A stretch of DNA of 7,217 nucleotides from an uncultured Clostridia bacterium (GCA_946042585.1 CAMGDO010000042.1:1-7217); one strand, 5' to 3'; shown: positions 1-5,906, counted from the stretch's first letter. The notes: generated from the sequence alone by a model not told the origin. Program-made: numbers and translations.

Positions 1-998
1 CGGCAGCGGTCGGGCGTATCCAGAAGCACAATGGGGTTTTCCAGATAATCCAACAGCTGGCACGTTTCCGGCAGCGCAATCTGCGCCCACAGATCCATCT
101 GCCGGGGCAGAGCGCCGCCCTCGAGCGCCTCCGCTTCCTGCAGAAGACGGCGCAGGCCCCCGCGCTGTCCCCCGGCATATTCGTCCGCTTCTTCCTCTCC
201 GGGCAGCGCCTCGGCCACATGCATCTGCGGCCGCGCCTGCGTTTCGCGCGTCAGGGCGTCCTCCACCAGACAGCGGATGCGCGCGCCCGCCTGCGCGCGA
301 TCGGCGTTTCCCAGCAGATATTCCGCCGACGGCGCAATGCGCGCTTCCTCCAGACGCCCGTTGCTGCGCTGGCTCACGCAGTCAAAGGTGCGCATGCCGT
401 CCACCTCGTCATCGAAAAACTCGATGCGCAGCGCATCGCTTTCGCAGGGCGGATATACATCCACAATGGCGCCGCGCAGCGCGCACTGCCCCTTGCCCTC
501 CACCATGTCCACCCGCTCATAGCCCGCTTCCAGCAGCCGCTCCATCAGCGCAGCGGGGGCAATCACATCGCCCACGCGCAGCCGCACCGTCATTTTGTCA
601 TAGACCGGCGGCGGCGTCATGCGCCACAGGAGCGTATCCGCCGCCACGCACAATACGCGCACATCGCCCGTCCGCACGCCGTCCAGCATCCGCAGGCGCT
701 GCCATTCGCCCTCGCGGCTGGACACCGCCCGGGCAAACTGCCTTTCGCGCGCCATCAGCGTGCCCGCGCCCTGCGGCAGATACTGCCCCACATCCTCCGC
801 CATGCGCGCCGCATCCCGGTCAGAGGGCAGCACGCACAGCACCTGCCGTCCGCTGCCAATGGCCACGGCTGCCGCCAGCGCAGCGCGCGCGCCCTCGCAC
901 GCCTCATAGACCGCCGCGCCTTCCGGCGTTACGGCATGCTCCAGAATCTGCGCCAGTACCTTAGACCCGAGCAGCCTTTGCAGCATATTTTCCGCCAT
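1..998 (-). CDS. mfd: Transcription-repair coupling factor Mfd, N-terminal part (runs off window)
   Basis: Mfd is a cytoplasmic DNA translocase that removes RNA polymerase stalled at DNA damage and recruits the UvrA/UvrB excision machinery. I read 332 codons from ATG at 998; the rest lies beyond base 1. What is present is the UvrB-like N-terminal module. Residues 159-184 hold the conserved block GYERVDMVEGKGQ followed by RGAIVDVYPP. Residues 191-206 hold RIEFFDDEVDGMRTFD, then SQRS at 209-212, as in Mfd and UvrB. The usual glycine in the F-F-G-D-E motif is Asp here (residue 196). No intact Walker A motif is visible near the N-terminus (IGSGRQ at 47-52), which is normal for Mfd but not for UvrB. 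The start is supported by an SD (AAGGGGGAGA, 1003-1012). Helicase, RNA polymerase-binding and UvrA-binding domains are outside the window. A consensus promoter lies directly upstream. Confidence 0.93.
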   Translation of the reverse strand, partial: MAENMLQRLLGSKVLAQILEHAVTPEGAAVYEACEGARAALAAAVAIGSGRQVLCVLPSDRDAARMAEDVGQYLPQGAGTLMARERQFARAVSSREGEWQRLRMLDGVRTGDVRVLCVAADTLLWRMTPPPVYDKMTVRLRVGDVIAPAALMERLLEAGYERVDMVEGKGQCALRGAIVDVYPPCESDALRIEFFDDEVDGMRTFDCVSQRSNGRLEEARIAPSAEYLLGNADRAQAGARIRCLVEDALTRETQARPQMHVAEALPGEEEADEYAGGQRGGLRRLLQEAEALEGGALPRQMDLWAQIALPETCQLLDYLENPIVLLDTPDRC

Positions 999-1068
999 GC
1001 GTTCTCCCCCTTCTTTCTACGCAAAGATGCCCGCCCGGGGAAAAGGATACCCCCGCGCAGGTGTTTTG

Positions 1069-1097
1069 ATTATATCAGCGTGCCTATGACCTGTCAA
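1069..1097 (-). promoter_or_regulatory. Consensus sigma-A promoter for mfd
   Basis: On the minus strand a perfect -35 TTGACA (1092-1097) and a perfect -10 TATAAT (1069-1074) are separated by exactly 17 bases. The -35 contains the TGA stop codon of the VanZ-family gene (1094-1096), so the mfd promoter starts at the last codon of its neighbour. Transcription would begin near 1062, giving a leader of about 60 nt before the mfd ATG at 998. A full match to consensus predicts strong, factor-independent expression. Confidence 0.9.
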
Positions 1098-1567
1098 TCC
1101 TTGCGCTTTCTGGCCGCAAGGCGCATGATTCCCCATACCAGCCACACGCCCAGCGCCGCGCCCGATGCGTCAATCAGCACATCGGTGATTCTCCCCGCGC
1201 GCCCGATGGAAAACAATTGGTGTATTTCGTCCAGCGCGCCGTAGGCGGCGGCAAGGCTCCACGCGCACAGCGCGGCACGCCGCGCCGCATAGCTGCGCAG
1301 CAGCAAATACAGCGCCGCGCCCAGCAGCAGAAATTCCGTCGCGTGCGCGCCCTTTCGCACCACAAGCACCGCCGTCTGCCACACCCGCGCCTGCTCCTGC
1401 GCGGGCGCGGGTGCATATCCCGACCAAAAGAGCGTCAGCAGACGCTGCACCACGCCGTCGCTCAGCTTCTGTGAGGCTTCGCCATTCTGTGCGGAAAACA
1501 GCGCGATCGCCGCCAGCAGCACAAGGATCACGCACCACAGAGCCAAACGCATCCAGCGTTTCCGCAT
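1094..1567 (-). CDS. VanZ-family membrane protein
   Basis: A 157-residue integral membrane protein of the VanZ-like family (PF04892). Four hydrophobic stretches fit transmembrane helices: about residues 8-24, 73-91, 97-112 and 129-149. Family marks are FSAQNGEAS after helix 1 (24-32), RKGAHATEF at 71-79 and YGALDEIHQLF (109-119), followed by RAGRITDVLIDASGAALG (123-140) with Asp129 and Asp133. VanZ itself gives low-level teicoplanin resistance in the Tn1546 vanA cluster, but most chromosomal members have no known function, and nothing here links this one to glycopeptide resistance. The start is set by a strong SD (GGGAGGAGA, 1571-1579). A terminator ends only 15 bases upstream, so either transcription reads through from the DUF362 gene or an unseen promoter is used. 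The stop codon overlaps the mfd -35. Confidence 0.88.
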   Translation of the reverse strand: MRKRWMRLALWCVILVLLAAIALFSAQNGEASQKLSDGVVQRLLTLFWSGYAPAPAQEQARVWQTAVLVVRKGAHATEFLLLGAALYLLLRSYAARRAALCAWSLAAAYGALDEIHQLFSIGRAGRITDVLIDASGAALGVWLVWGIMRLAARKRKD

Positions 1568-1582
1568 ATGTCTCCTCCCGTG

Positions 1583-1617
1583 AAAAGGCGCAGAAGCCCG
1601 CGCTCCTGCGCCTTTTT
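1583..1617 (-). terminator. Intrinsic terminator between the DUF362 and VanZ genes
   Basis: Eleven perfectly paired bases, AAAAGGCGCAG (1583-1593) with CTGCGCCTTTT (1606-1616), extend inward past one mismatch by two more pairs. On the minus strand the stem is followed by four U residues formed by the stem's own end. On the plus strand five T residues follow (1613-1617), so it could act in both directions. It lies 12 bases after the DUF362 stop codon and 15 bases before the VanZ start. Confidence 0.75.
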
Positions 1618-1628
1618 CCCCGTCTGAA

Positions 1629-2732
1629 TTATTTCATCTCGATCAGCTCATACTCCCGCACGCCGATTCCCAGCTTCACGCCCTGCTCAAGACCCGCCTC
1701 CCAGTCGATGGTGGGATGCATGGTCTTGAAATGGTCGCCCATCCGTCCCTGTCCGCGCTCATACAGCAGGCTGTCGCGCACGGGGCGGCGGCTGTTGGCC
1801 ATGTCCGCACACGCCTGATCCAGCGCCACGGGATCAAAGGAAGCGAACATGCCGATATCCTCCAGCACGGGCGCGTCATTGATGGAGTAGCAGTCGCAAT
1901 AGGGAGAAATATCGCATGCCAGGGAGATATGGAAGCACGGTCTGCCGCGCACGACCGCCGCGGTGTATTCGGCGATTTTCCGCGACAGAATCTCATTGGC
2001 GCGCGCGTCCATGGGATGCACGCACTTTTGCGGACACTGCTCGATGCAGCGGCCGCAGCCCGCGCAGCGGGTCGCGTCGATATAGGCCTTGCCCGATACG
2101 GTGATGGCATCGTGCGCGCAGTTCTGCCGGCATACGCCGCAGCCCACGCACTTTTCCTGATCCACAGCCGGCTTTTCAGAGGAATGCATATCCTTTTTCC
2201 CCAGACGGCTGCCGCAGCCCATGCCGATGTTCTTGAGCGCGCCGCCAAAGCCCGTGCTTTCATGGCCCTTGAAATGCGTGAGCGAGATCACCACATCGGC
2301 GTCCATCACCGCGCGGCCGATATACGCCTTCTGCACATATTCGCCGTTCACCGGCACAGCCACCTCGTCGTCTCCCTTGAGGCCGTCGGCGATAATCACA
2401 TGGCAGCCCGTGCTGAGGGGATTGAAGCCATTCTCATACGCGGCCTCCAGATGATCCAGCGCGTTGCTGCGGCGGCCGATATACAGGGTATTGCTGTCCG
2501 TCAGGAAGGGCTTGCCGCCCTTTTCCTTGATCAGGTCGCACAGGGCCCTGGCATAATTGGCGCGCAGATAGGCAATATTGCCCGGCTCGCCAAAGTGCAT
2601 TTTCACCGCCACGAATTTGTCCTGCATATCAATATCGCCAATGCCCGCGGTTTCAGCCAGACGGCGGAACTTTTTCAGCAGGTTCTCCTTGCCGGGGCAG
2701 CGAAAGGTGGTGAAGTAAACCTTTGAACTCAT
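1629..2732 (-). CDS. DUF362 domain protein with 2x[4Fe-4S] ferredoxin motif
   Basis: A 367-residue cytoplasmic iron-sulfur protein of the DUF362 family (PF04015), function not established. The N-terminal half carries the family core: VAVKMHFGEPGN (41-52), LTDSNTLY (77-84), and DADVVISLTHFKGHESTGFG (144-163) leading into GGALKNIGMGCG. A ferredoxin insert follows, with CVGCGVCRQNC (Cys195, 198, 201, 205) and CAGCGRCIEQCP (Cys223, 226, 229, 233), enough ligands for two [4Fe-4S] clusters. The first motif lacks the proline usually found after its fourth cysteine (Ala206 instead). The C-terminal part resumes DUF362 and has further cysteines at 266, 273, 279 and 281. No signal peptide is visible. 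The start has a good SD (TGGAGGAAAG, about 2737-2746). Its own promoter and terminator make it a probable single-gene unit. An electron-transfer role in anaerobic metabolism is inference only. Confidence 0.9.
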   Translation of the reverse strand: MSSKVYFTTFRCPGKENLLKKFRRLAETAGIGDIDMQDKFVAVKMHFGEPGNIAYLRANYARALCDLIKEKGGKPFLTDSNTLYIGRRSNALDHLEAAYENGFNPLSTGCHVIIADGLKGDDEVAVPVNGEYVQKAYIGRAVMDADVVISLTHFKGHESTGFGGALKNIGMGCGSRLGKKDMHSSEKPAVDQEKCVGCGVCRQNCAHDAITVSGKAYIDATRCAGCGRCIEQCPQKCVHPMDARANEILSRKIAEYTAAVVRGRPCFHISLACDISPYCDCYSINDAPVLEDIGMFASFDPVALDQACADMANSRRPVRDSLLYERGQGRMGDHFKTMHPTIDWEAGLEQGVKLGIGVREYELIEMK

Positions 2733-2765
2733 GTATCTTTCCTCCAGACGGGTATAATTATGGAC

Positions 2766-2795
2766 AGTATATCACATCTGTCCGTGAAAACACAA
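2766..2795 (-). promoter_or_regulatory. Probable promoter of the DUF362 gene
   Basis: On the minus strand a -10 TATACT (2766-2771, five of six consensus bases) is preceded at 18 bases by TTGTGT (2790-2795, only TTG conserved). Transcription would start near 2759, about 27 bases before the ATG at 2732. The weak -35 lies within the 3' arm and U-run of the preceding terminator. Confidence 0.6.
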
Positions 2796-2826
2796 CGCCC
2801 GTTTTTCGGGTCGGCAAGCGGTTGTG
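2787..2826 (-). terminator. Probable terminator of the aminotransferase gene
   Basis: Read on the minus strand, CACAAC (2821-2826) pairs with GTTGTG (2791-2796), enclosing an inner CCCG/CGGG hairpin with an AAAAA loop (2798-2810). Four U residues follow (2787-2790). It starts 10 bases after the aminotransferase stop codon. The stem is interrupted and the U-run short, so termination may be partial. It overlaps the -35 of the next gene. Confidence 0.5.
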
Positions 2827-2836
2827 CATTGTCCGT

Positions 2837-3967
2837 TCAGCGCTTTTGCAGCCCCTCCAGAAAGCGTCCCAGCGCCGCCAGACCGTCCGCAAGCGTCTGT
2901 GTGTCGCACGCATAGCCGATGCGCGCGCTGTGCGGTATGCCAAAGCAGTCGCCCGGCGTCAGAAACGCACCGGTCTCATCCAGCAGCCGCGCGCAGAAAT
3001 CCCGCGAGGACAGCGCAGCATCGTAATACAAAAGCGCCGTGGTGCCCGCCTGCGGCCTGACATACTGCAGCAGCGGCGTGCGCTGCACAAACTCATCCAG
3101 CAGCCGCAGATTCCGCCGCACAATGCCGCGGCTGCGCTGCAAAAGCGCCTCGCTGTTTTTCAGCGCCAGCGCTGCCGCCGCCTCGTCAAACATGCCGCAG
3201 CTGATCAGATTGTAATCGCGGTGCGACAGGCACGCGCGGATTGCTTCCTGATCGTGCGTGGCAATCCAGCCCAGCCGCAGCCCCGCCAGCGAAAACACCT
3301 TGGACATGCTGCCCACCGAGATGCCCTTCTCATACAGATCGACGATCGAGGGCATCCACACGTCCTCCTGCGTCAGATGGCGATACACCTCGTCGCACAG
3401 AACATATGCGCCGCATGCGCGCGCAATGCGCACGATTTCCCGCAGCGTCTCTTCGTCCATCAGCGCGCCGGTGGGGTTGTTGGGATTATTGATGCAGATC
3501 ATTTTTGTTCCCGGCACTGCCAGGCGGCGCAGCTGGGCAAGATCGGGCTGAAAGCCATCCTCCCGGCGCAATTTAAGAATCTGCACATCCGCGCCAAAGG
3601 ACGCTGGAATGGAATACAGCTGCTGATAGGTCGGCGATACGCTGATCACCCTATCGCCTGTCTCCACCAGCGAATAGAACACATGATGATTCGCACCCGC
3701 AGCGCCGTGCGTGGTTATCACCTCGTCCATCTGAAGCGTGCGGTACAGCGAGCAGATGCCCTCCCGCAGCGCCGGCGCGCCCTCGATATCGCCATAGGTC
3801 AGGCGGCGGCTGCAAAAGGGCTCAAGAAACGCCTCGCGCTGCGTGCCGGTCAGCATAAGCAGCTCATTCAGCGAGATCGAGTCCACGCATGTCTCGGCAA
3901 TGTTGTACTTTGCTCTCGTCTCGCAGGCGTTCATCCATTCTTCCACCAGAAAAGGCGCAATCTTCAT
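2837..3967 (-). CDS. Fold-type I PLP-dependent aminotransferase (class I/II)
   Basis: A 376-residue cytoplasmic enzyme of the aspartate aminotransferase fold, expected to move an amino group between an amino acid and a 2-oxo acid using pyridoxal phosphate. Visible residues: SPTY (111-114), NNPNNPTG (160-167), CDEVY (191-195) with Asp192 for the pyridine nitrogen, SMSKVFSLAGLRLGW (220-234) with Lys223 as the probable Schiff-base lysine and Arg231 for the phosphate, and SARIGYA (347-353) with Arg349 as the probable substrate-carboxylate arginine. The length is typical. Substrate cannot be read from the sequence; the N-terminus (MKIAPFLVEEWMN) is of a type seen in uncharacterised clostridial aminotransferases, so I give no gene symbol. 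The SD (AAAGGAAG, 3979-3986) sits 11 bases from the ATG, rather far. Upstream is a strong promoter followed by a structured RNA with a U-tract, suggesting attenuation or a separate small RNA. Confidence 0.9.
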   Translation of the reverse strand: MKIAPFLVEEWMNACETRAKYNIAETCVDSISLNELLMLTGTQREAFLEPFCSRRLTYGDIEGAPALREGICSLYRTLQMDEVITTHGAAGANHHVFYSLVETGDRVISVSPTYQQLYSIPASFGADVQILKLRREDGFQPDLAQLRRLAVPGTKMICINNPNNPTGALMDEETLREIVRIARACGAYVLCDEVYRHLTQEDVWMPSIVDLYEKGISVGSMSKVFSLAGLRLGWIATHDQEAIRACLSHRDYNLISCGMFDEAAAALALKNSEALLQRSRGIVRRNLRLLDEFVQRTPLLQYVRPQAGTTALLYYDAALSSRDFCARLLDETGAFLTPGDCFGIPHSARIGYACDTQTLADGLAALGRFLEGLQKR

Positions 3968-3990
3968 TCTTTTTCACGCTTCCTTTCAAT

Positions 3991-4099
3991 AAAAACGGTG
4001 CCCGGGACAGCCTTATAGCGCGTCCTTCGCGCCGTACCTGCGGTCTGTCCCAAGCACCCTTAGCCCTTCACCCGGTGGTGAAGGAGGTCAGTATTCAGT
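3991..4099 (-). ncRNA. Candidate structured RNA (leader/attenuator or small RNA), unidentified
   Basis: From a start predicted near 4099 the minus-strand RNA would be about 110 nt. First comes a hairpin with an 8-bp perfect stem (4077-4084 with 4065-4072, tetraloop ACCG). Next comes a long-range stem: GGTGC (4054-4058) pairs with GCACC (3997-4001) and GGGACAG (4045-4051) with CTGTCCC (4004-4010), separated by an internal loop TT/GG. Inside it are a small CCG/CGG hairpin (4041-4043 with 4032-4034) and a GCGCG/CGCGC hairpin with loop AAGGA (4028-4032 with 4018-4022); these two share one base. One base after the closing stem come five U residues (3991-3995). The ending is terminator-like, 23 bases before the aminotransferase ATG. 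I compared it by memory with T-box, glycine, THF, TPP, SAM, guanidine, ZTP, c-di-GMP, SRP and 6S RNAs and it matches none. Confidence 0.5.
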
Positions 4100-4110
4100 T
4101 ATCAGTATTC
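4089..4110 (-). repeat. Two GAATACTG direct repeats at a promoter start site
   Basis: The octamer GAATACTG (minus strand) occurs at 4103-4110 and again at 4089-4096, a 14-base period. The first copy includes four bases of the -10 element and the second lies just after the predicted transcription start. The position would suit a repressor site, but it could equally be chance in a short AT-rich stretch. No regulator gene is adjacent. Confidence 0.4.
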
Positions 4111-4135
4111 TATCGCATTCCGGCGTCATCGTCAA
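4107..4135 (-). promoter_or_regulatory. Strong promoter of the structured RNA / aminotransferase unit
   Basis: On the minus strand TTGACG (4130-4135, five of six) and TAGAAT (4107-4112, five of six) are 17 bases apart. The predicted transcription start is near 4099. The -35 overlaps one arm of a 6-bp inverted repeat (CAATAG 4133-4138, CTATTG 4150-4155), and the -10 overlaps one of two GAATACTG direct repeats. Confidence 0.8.
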
Positions 4136-4177
4136 TAGCGCGCCTGTATCTATTGTGCCCCCAAAGGCCACCGCGCC

Positions 4178-5551
4178 TTATTTTGCCAGAATGGCGTCCG
4201 CCACATAGATGCCCATCGCGCCGGACTGGGACAGCCCGCGGCAGATGCCGCTGCCGTCGCCGATGATGTAGATGTTATCCACCAGTTCAAAATTTTTGTT
4301 CATGAAAACCGGACGGATAGAGTAGTATTTGCTTTCGCACCCGTACAGCAGCGTATCGTCATTGGCCGTGCCGGGCGCCACGCGGTCCAGCGCATAGATC
4401 GTCTCGATAATATTGGTCAGCAGGCGATGCGGCAGCACCAGCGAAATATCGCCCGCCGTGGCCTTGAGCGTCGGCCGCACGGTGTTCTGCAGCAGGCGAT
4501 GCTCATTGGTGCGGCGTCCGCGCACCAGATCGCCAAAGCGCTGCACCAGCACGTTGCCATTGGAAATCAGATTGGCCAGGCGCGAAATATATTCGGCATA
4601 TTCCGTTGGCTGATTGAACGGCTCGGTGAAATGAATGGAGGACAGAATGGCGAAGTTGCAATTCTCCGTTTTCCGCGCCGGATCGGCATAGGCATGACCG
4701 TTGGCCGTGATGATGCCATGATTGTTTTCCGCCGACACGATGCCGCCCTGATTGAAGCAGAACATGCGGCAGCGATCCTCAAACGTCTTTGTGCGGTACA
4801 GAATCTTGGGCTCATAGATCCGGCTGGAGAACTCGCGCCAGATGGCGTCCTTCATCTCCACGCGCACGCCGATATCCACCGAATTGGAGGTGGTGCGCAC
4901 ATGATGCTCCCGGCAGAAGGTGCTCAGGAAGCTGGCGCCGCTGCGGCCCGTGGCGATGATCACATGCTGCGCATGCAGGGACTCCCTGCCCGCAATCTGC
5001 AGCTCGTATCCGTCGTCCGTGCTGACGATATGCTCGCATTCGTGCAGCGGCAGAAGCTCCACGCCCTCCTGCTGCAGGTGCTCGATGATGTGCAGCATCG
5101 TGGAAAAATTGCGGTCCGTGCCCAGGTGCTTCACATTCATGTCCAGCAGCCGCAGATTGTTCTGCAGGCATTTGAGCTTGAGCTCCTCACAGCTCTGATA
5201 CACCTCGGGCGCCTCGCCCGTGCAGTGCCTGGTCAGCACCCGATCCACCTCGTCGATATAGCGCATGGCCTCGTCATCGCCCAGCTCCTCGCCCAGCGTG
5301 CCGCCATAGGCCGTGCCCAGGTTGAATTTGCCATCCGAGAACGCGCCTGCGCCGGCAAAGCCCGAGGTGATGGAGCAGATATTGCAGCGCACGCAGCCGC
5401 GGCCCTTGCCGGCCGGGCAGCTGCGCTTTTCCAGCATATTGCCGCGCTCCAGAATGCACACGCGCATGTCCCTGTTCTTTTCCTTCAGGCGGTAGGCAGC
5501 CATCAGCCCGCCAATGCCGCCGCCGATAATGGCAGCATCAAACCTTTTCAT
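4178..5551 (-). CDS. COG2509-type FAD-dependent oxidoreductase
   Basis: A 457-residue flavoprotein of the uncharacterised FAD-dependent dehydrogenase family COG2509. Residues 6-35 form a Rossmann FAD-binding unit: AAIIGGGIGGLMAAY with the GxGxxG glycines at 10, 12 and 15, and Glu35 at the end of the second strand to bind ribose. The family's cysteine block follows, with Cys45, 53, 56 and 59, then SGFAGAGAFSDGKFNLGT (63-80). ATGRSGASF near the middle is a second nucleotide-contact loop. The C-terminal NIYIIGDGSG (426-435, Asp432) and GLSQSGAMGIYVADAI are the usual FAD-closing motif. The reaction and substrate are unknown. The four clustered cysteines could bind metal or act in redox, which is inference. 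It starts 44 bases after the MATE remnant, with a good SD (AAGGAGA, 5559-5565) and a probable own promoter at 5598-5627. No clear terminator follows. Confidence 0.9.
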   Translation of the reverse strand: MKRFDAAIIGGGIGGLMAAYRLKEKNRDMRVCILERGNMLEKRSCPAGKGRGCVRCNICSITSGFAGAGAFSDGKFNLGTAYGGTLGEELGDDEAMRYIDEVDRVLTRHCTGEAPEVYQSCEELKLKCLQNNLRLLDMNVKHLGTDRNFSTMLHIIEHLQQEGVELLPLHECEHIVSTDDGYELQIAGRESLHAQHVIIATGRSGASFLSTFCREHHVRTTSNSVDIGVRVEMKDAIWREFSSRIYEPKILYRTKTFEDRCRMFCFNQGGIVSAENNHGIITANGHAYADPARKTENCNFAILSSIHFTEPFNQPTEYAEYISRLANLISNGNVLVQRFGDLVRGRRTNEHRLLQNTVRPTLKATAGDISLVLPHRLLTNIIETIYALDRVAPGTANDDTLLYGCESKYYSIRPVFMNKNFELVDNIYIIGDGSGICRGLSQSGAMGIYVADAILAK

Positions 5552-5595
5552 TGTTTTGTCTCCTTAATATGTTCATCAAAAAGGGGTGTTGCATT

Positions 5596-5844
5596 TTATG
5601 TTACCGCATTCCGAATATCTTTGTCAAGCTGTCGATCGGTTTGCATCAGAATTACAGCCGAAAGAATGAATGTCAGTATGTCTGATGCCGGCATGGAATA
5701 CAATACGCCATTAAGCCCGAACCAGCGGGGAAGCAGCAGCGCCGCCACCAGCAGCGACACGATACACGGCACGGCATACATGCGCATGAGTTTTCCGGGC
5801 TTCTCCTGCACCAGCAGGCGCGATTCAGTTTGGGAATTTTGCAT
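5596..5844 (-). pseudogene. MATE-family efflux transporter, internally deleted remnant (82 codons, still open)
   Basis: The first 36 residues look like the N-terminus of a clostridial multidrug MATE transporter (EKPGKLMRMYAVPCIVSLL, then VAAL), which normally continues into the Y-N-I-V-D segment of helix 1. Instead, at about 5737 the sequence jumps to what looks like the end of the same protein: LPRWFGLNGVLYSMPASDIL (38-57) and a last hydrophobic helix FILSAVILM (59-67) with a charged tail. A normal MATE has about 450 residues, so some 370 are missing, removed in frame. Promoter, SD, start and stop are all kept. Two hydrophobic segments remain (about 23-39 and 54-68), so a small membrane protein could still be made, but drug/cation antiport by the twelve-helix fold is not possible. 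The start at 5844 is chosen over an in-frame ATG at 5892 because only 5844 has an SD; 5892 lies in a hairpin loop. Confidence 0.75.
5598..5627 (-). promoter_or_regulatory. Probable promoter of the COG2509 oxidoreductase gene
   Basis: On the minus strand a perfect -35 TTGACA (5622-5627) lies 18 bases upstream of TAACAT (5598-5603, four of six). The promoter is inside the last codons of the MATE remnant, and the -10 overlaps its TAA stop (5596-5598). Start would be near 5591, giving a 40-base leader. A better-looking TAAAAT lies 23 bases from the -35, which is too far. Confidence 0.45.
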
Positions 5845-5850
5845 TTTTCT

Positions 5851-5859
5851 ATCTCCTTT
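5851..5859 (-). promoter_or_regulatory. Shine-Dalgarno site that fixes the MATE remnant start
   Basis: AAAGGAGAT on the minus strand stands six bases before the ATG at 5844 (seven after the AAAGGAGA core). It is the only good SD in the region and rules out the upstream in-frame ATG at 5892. It follows the U-rich tail of the leader hairpin. Confidence 0.75.
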
Positions 5860-5864
5860 CCGCA

Positions 5865-5906
5865 ACAAAAGAAGAGCGTAAATCCAGTGCATCTGGATTT
5901 ACGCTC
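5865..5906 (-). terminator. Perfect 14-bp hairpin with U-rich tail in the MATE leader
   Basis: On the minus strand GAGCGTAAATCCAG (5893-5906) pairs perfectly with CTGGATTTACGCTC (5874-5887) around a five-base loop. It is followed by the U-rich TTCTTTTGT (5865-5873). It sits between the promoter at 5926-5954 and the SD at 5851-5859, so it is placed as an attenuator of the transporter gene. It could also simply end transcripts arriving from the LysM gene, whose stop codon is about 100 bases upstream. I see no clear competing antiterminator. Confidence 0.65.

Noticed and set aside
1..998. UvrB as an alternative to Mfd
   Set aside because: The conserved block is shared, but UvrB would have an intact Walker A motif near its N-terminus and this protein has none.
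1014..1068. Hairpin in the mfd leader (CGGGG/CCCCG, around 1034-1058)
   Set aside because: It is short and GC-only with no U-run or conserved motif; it is likely to be chance in a GC-rich leader.
4081..4088. Perfect SD-like AAGGAGGT on the plus strand
   Set aside because: No start codon follows at a usable distance and no plus-strand gene is present; the sequence is better explained as one arm of the minus-strand hairpin.
3991..4099. T-box or glycine riboswitch ahead of the aminotransferase
   Set aside because: The T-box signature (AGGGTGG-ACCGCG) and its stem I are absent, and the conserved glycine-aptamer cores are not found. Only loose similarity (GGGTG, ACCG) is present.
4161..4182. Terminator after the COG2509 gene from the AAGGC/GCCTT inverted repeat
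   Set aside because: The stem is only five pairs, it includes the stop codon, and no U-run follows.
4427..5881. Long open frame on the plus strand (484 codons) opposite the COG2509 gene and the MATE remnant
   Set aside because: It is antisense to a gene with clear FAD motifs, has a composition typical of a GC-rich shadow frame (many His, Ala, Arg, Gln), no recognisable domain and no SD that would explain its start. Similar plus-strand frames at 219-1244, 1716-2726 and 2723-4018 were rejected for the same reasons.
5596..5892. Longer version of the MATE remnant starting at the ATG at 5892 (98 codons)
   Set aside because: That ATG lies in the loop of the 14-bp hairpin and has no SD; the ATG at 5844 has a good one and matches where MATE proteins begin.
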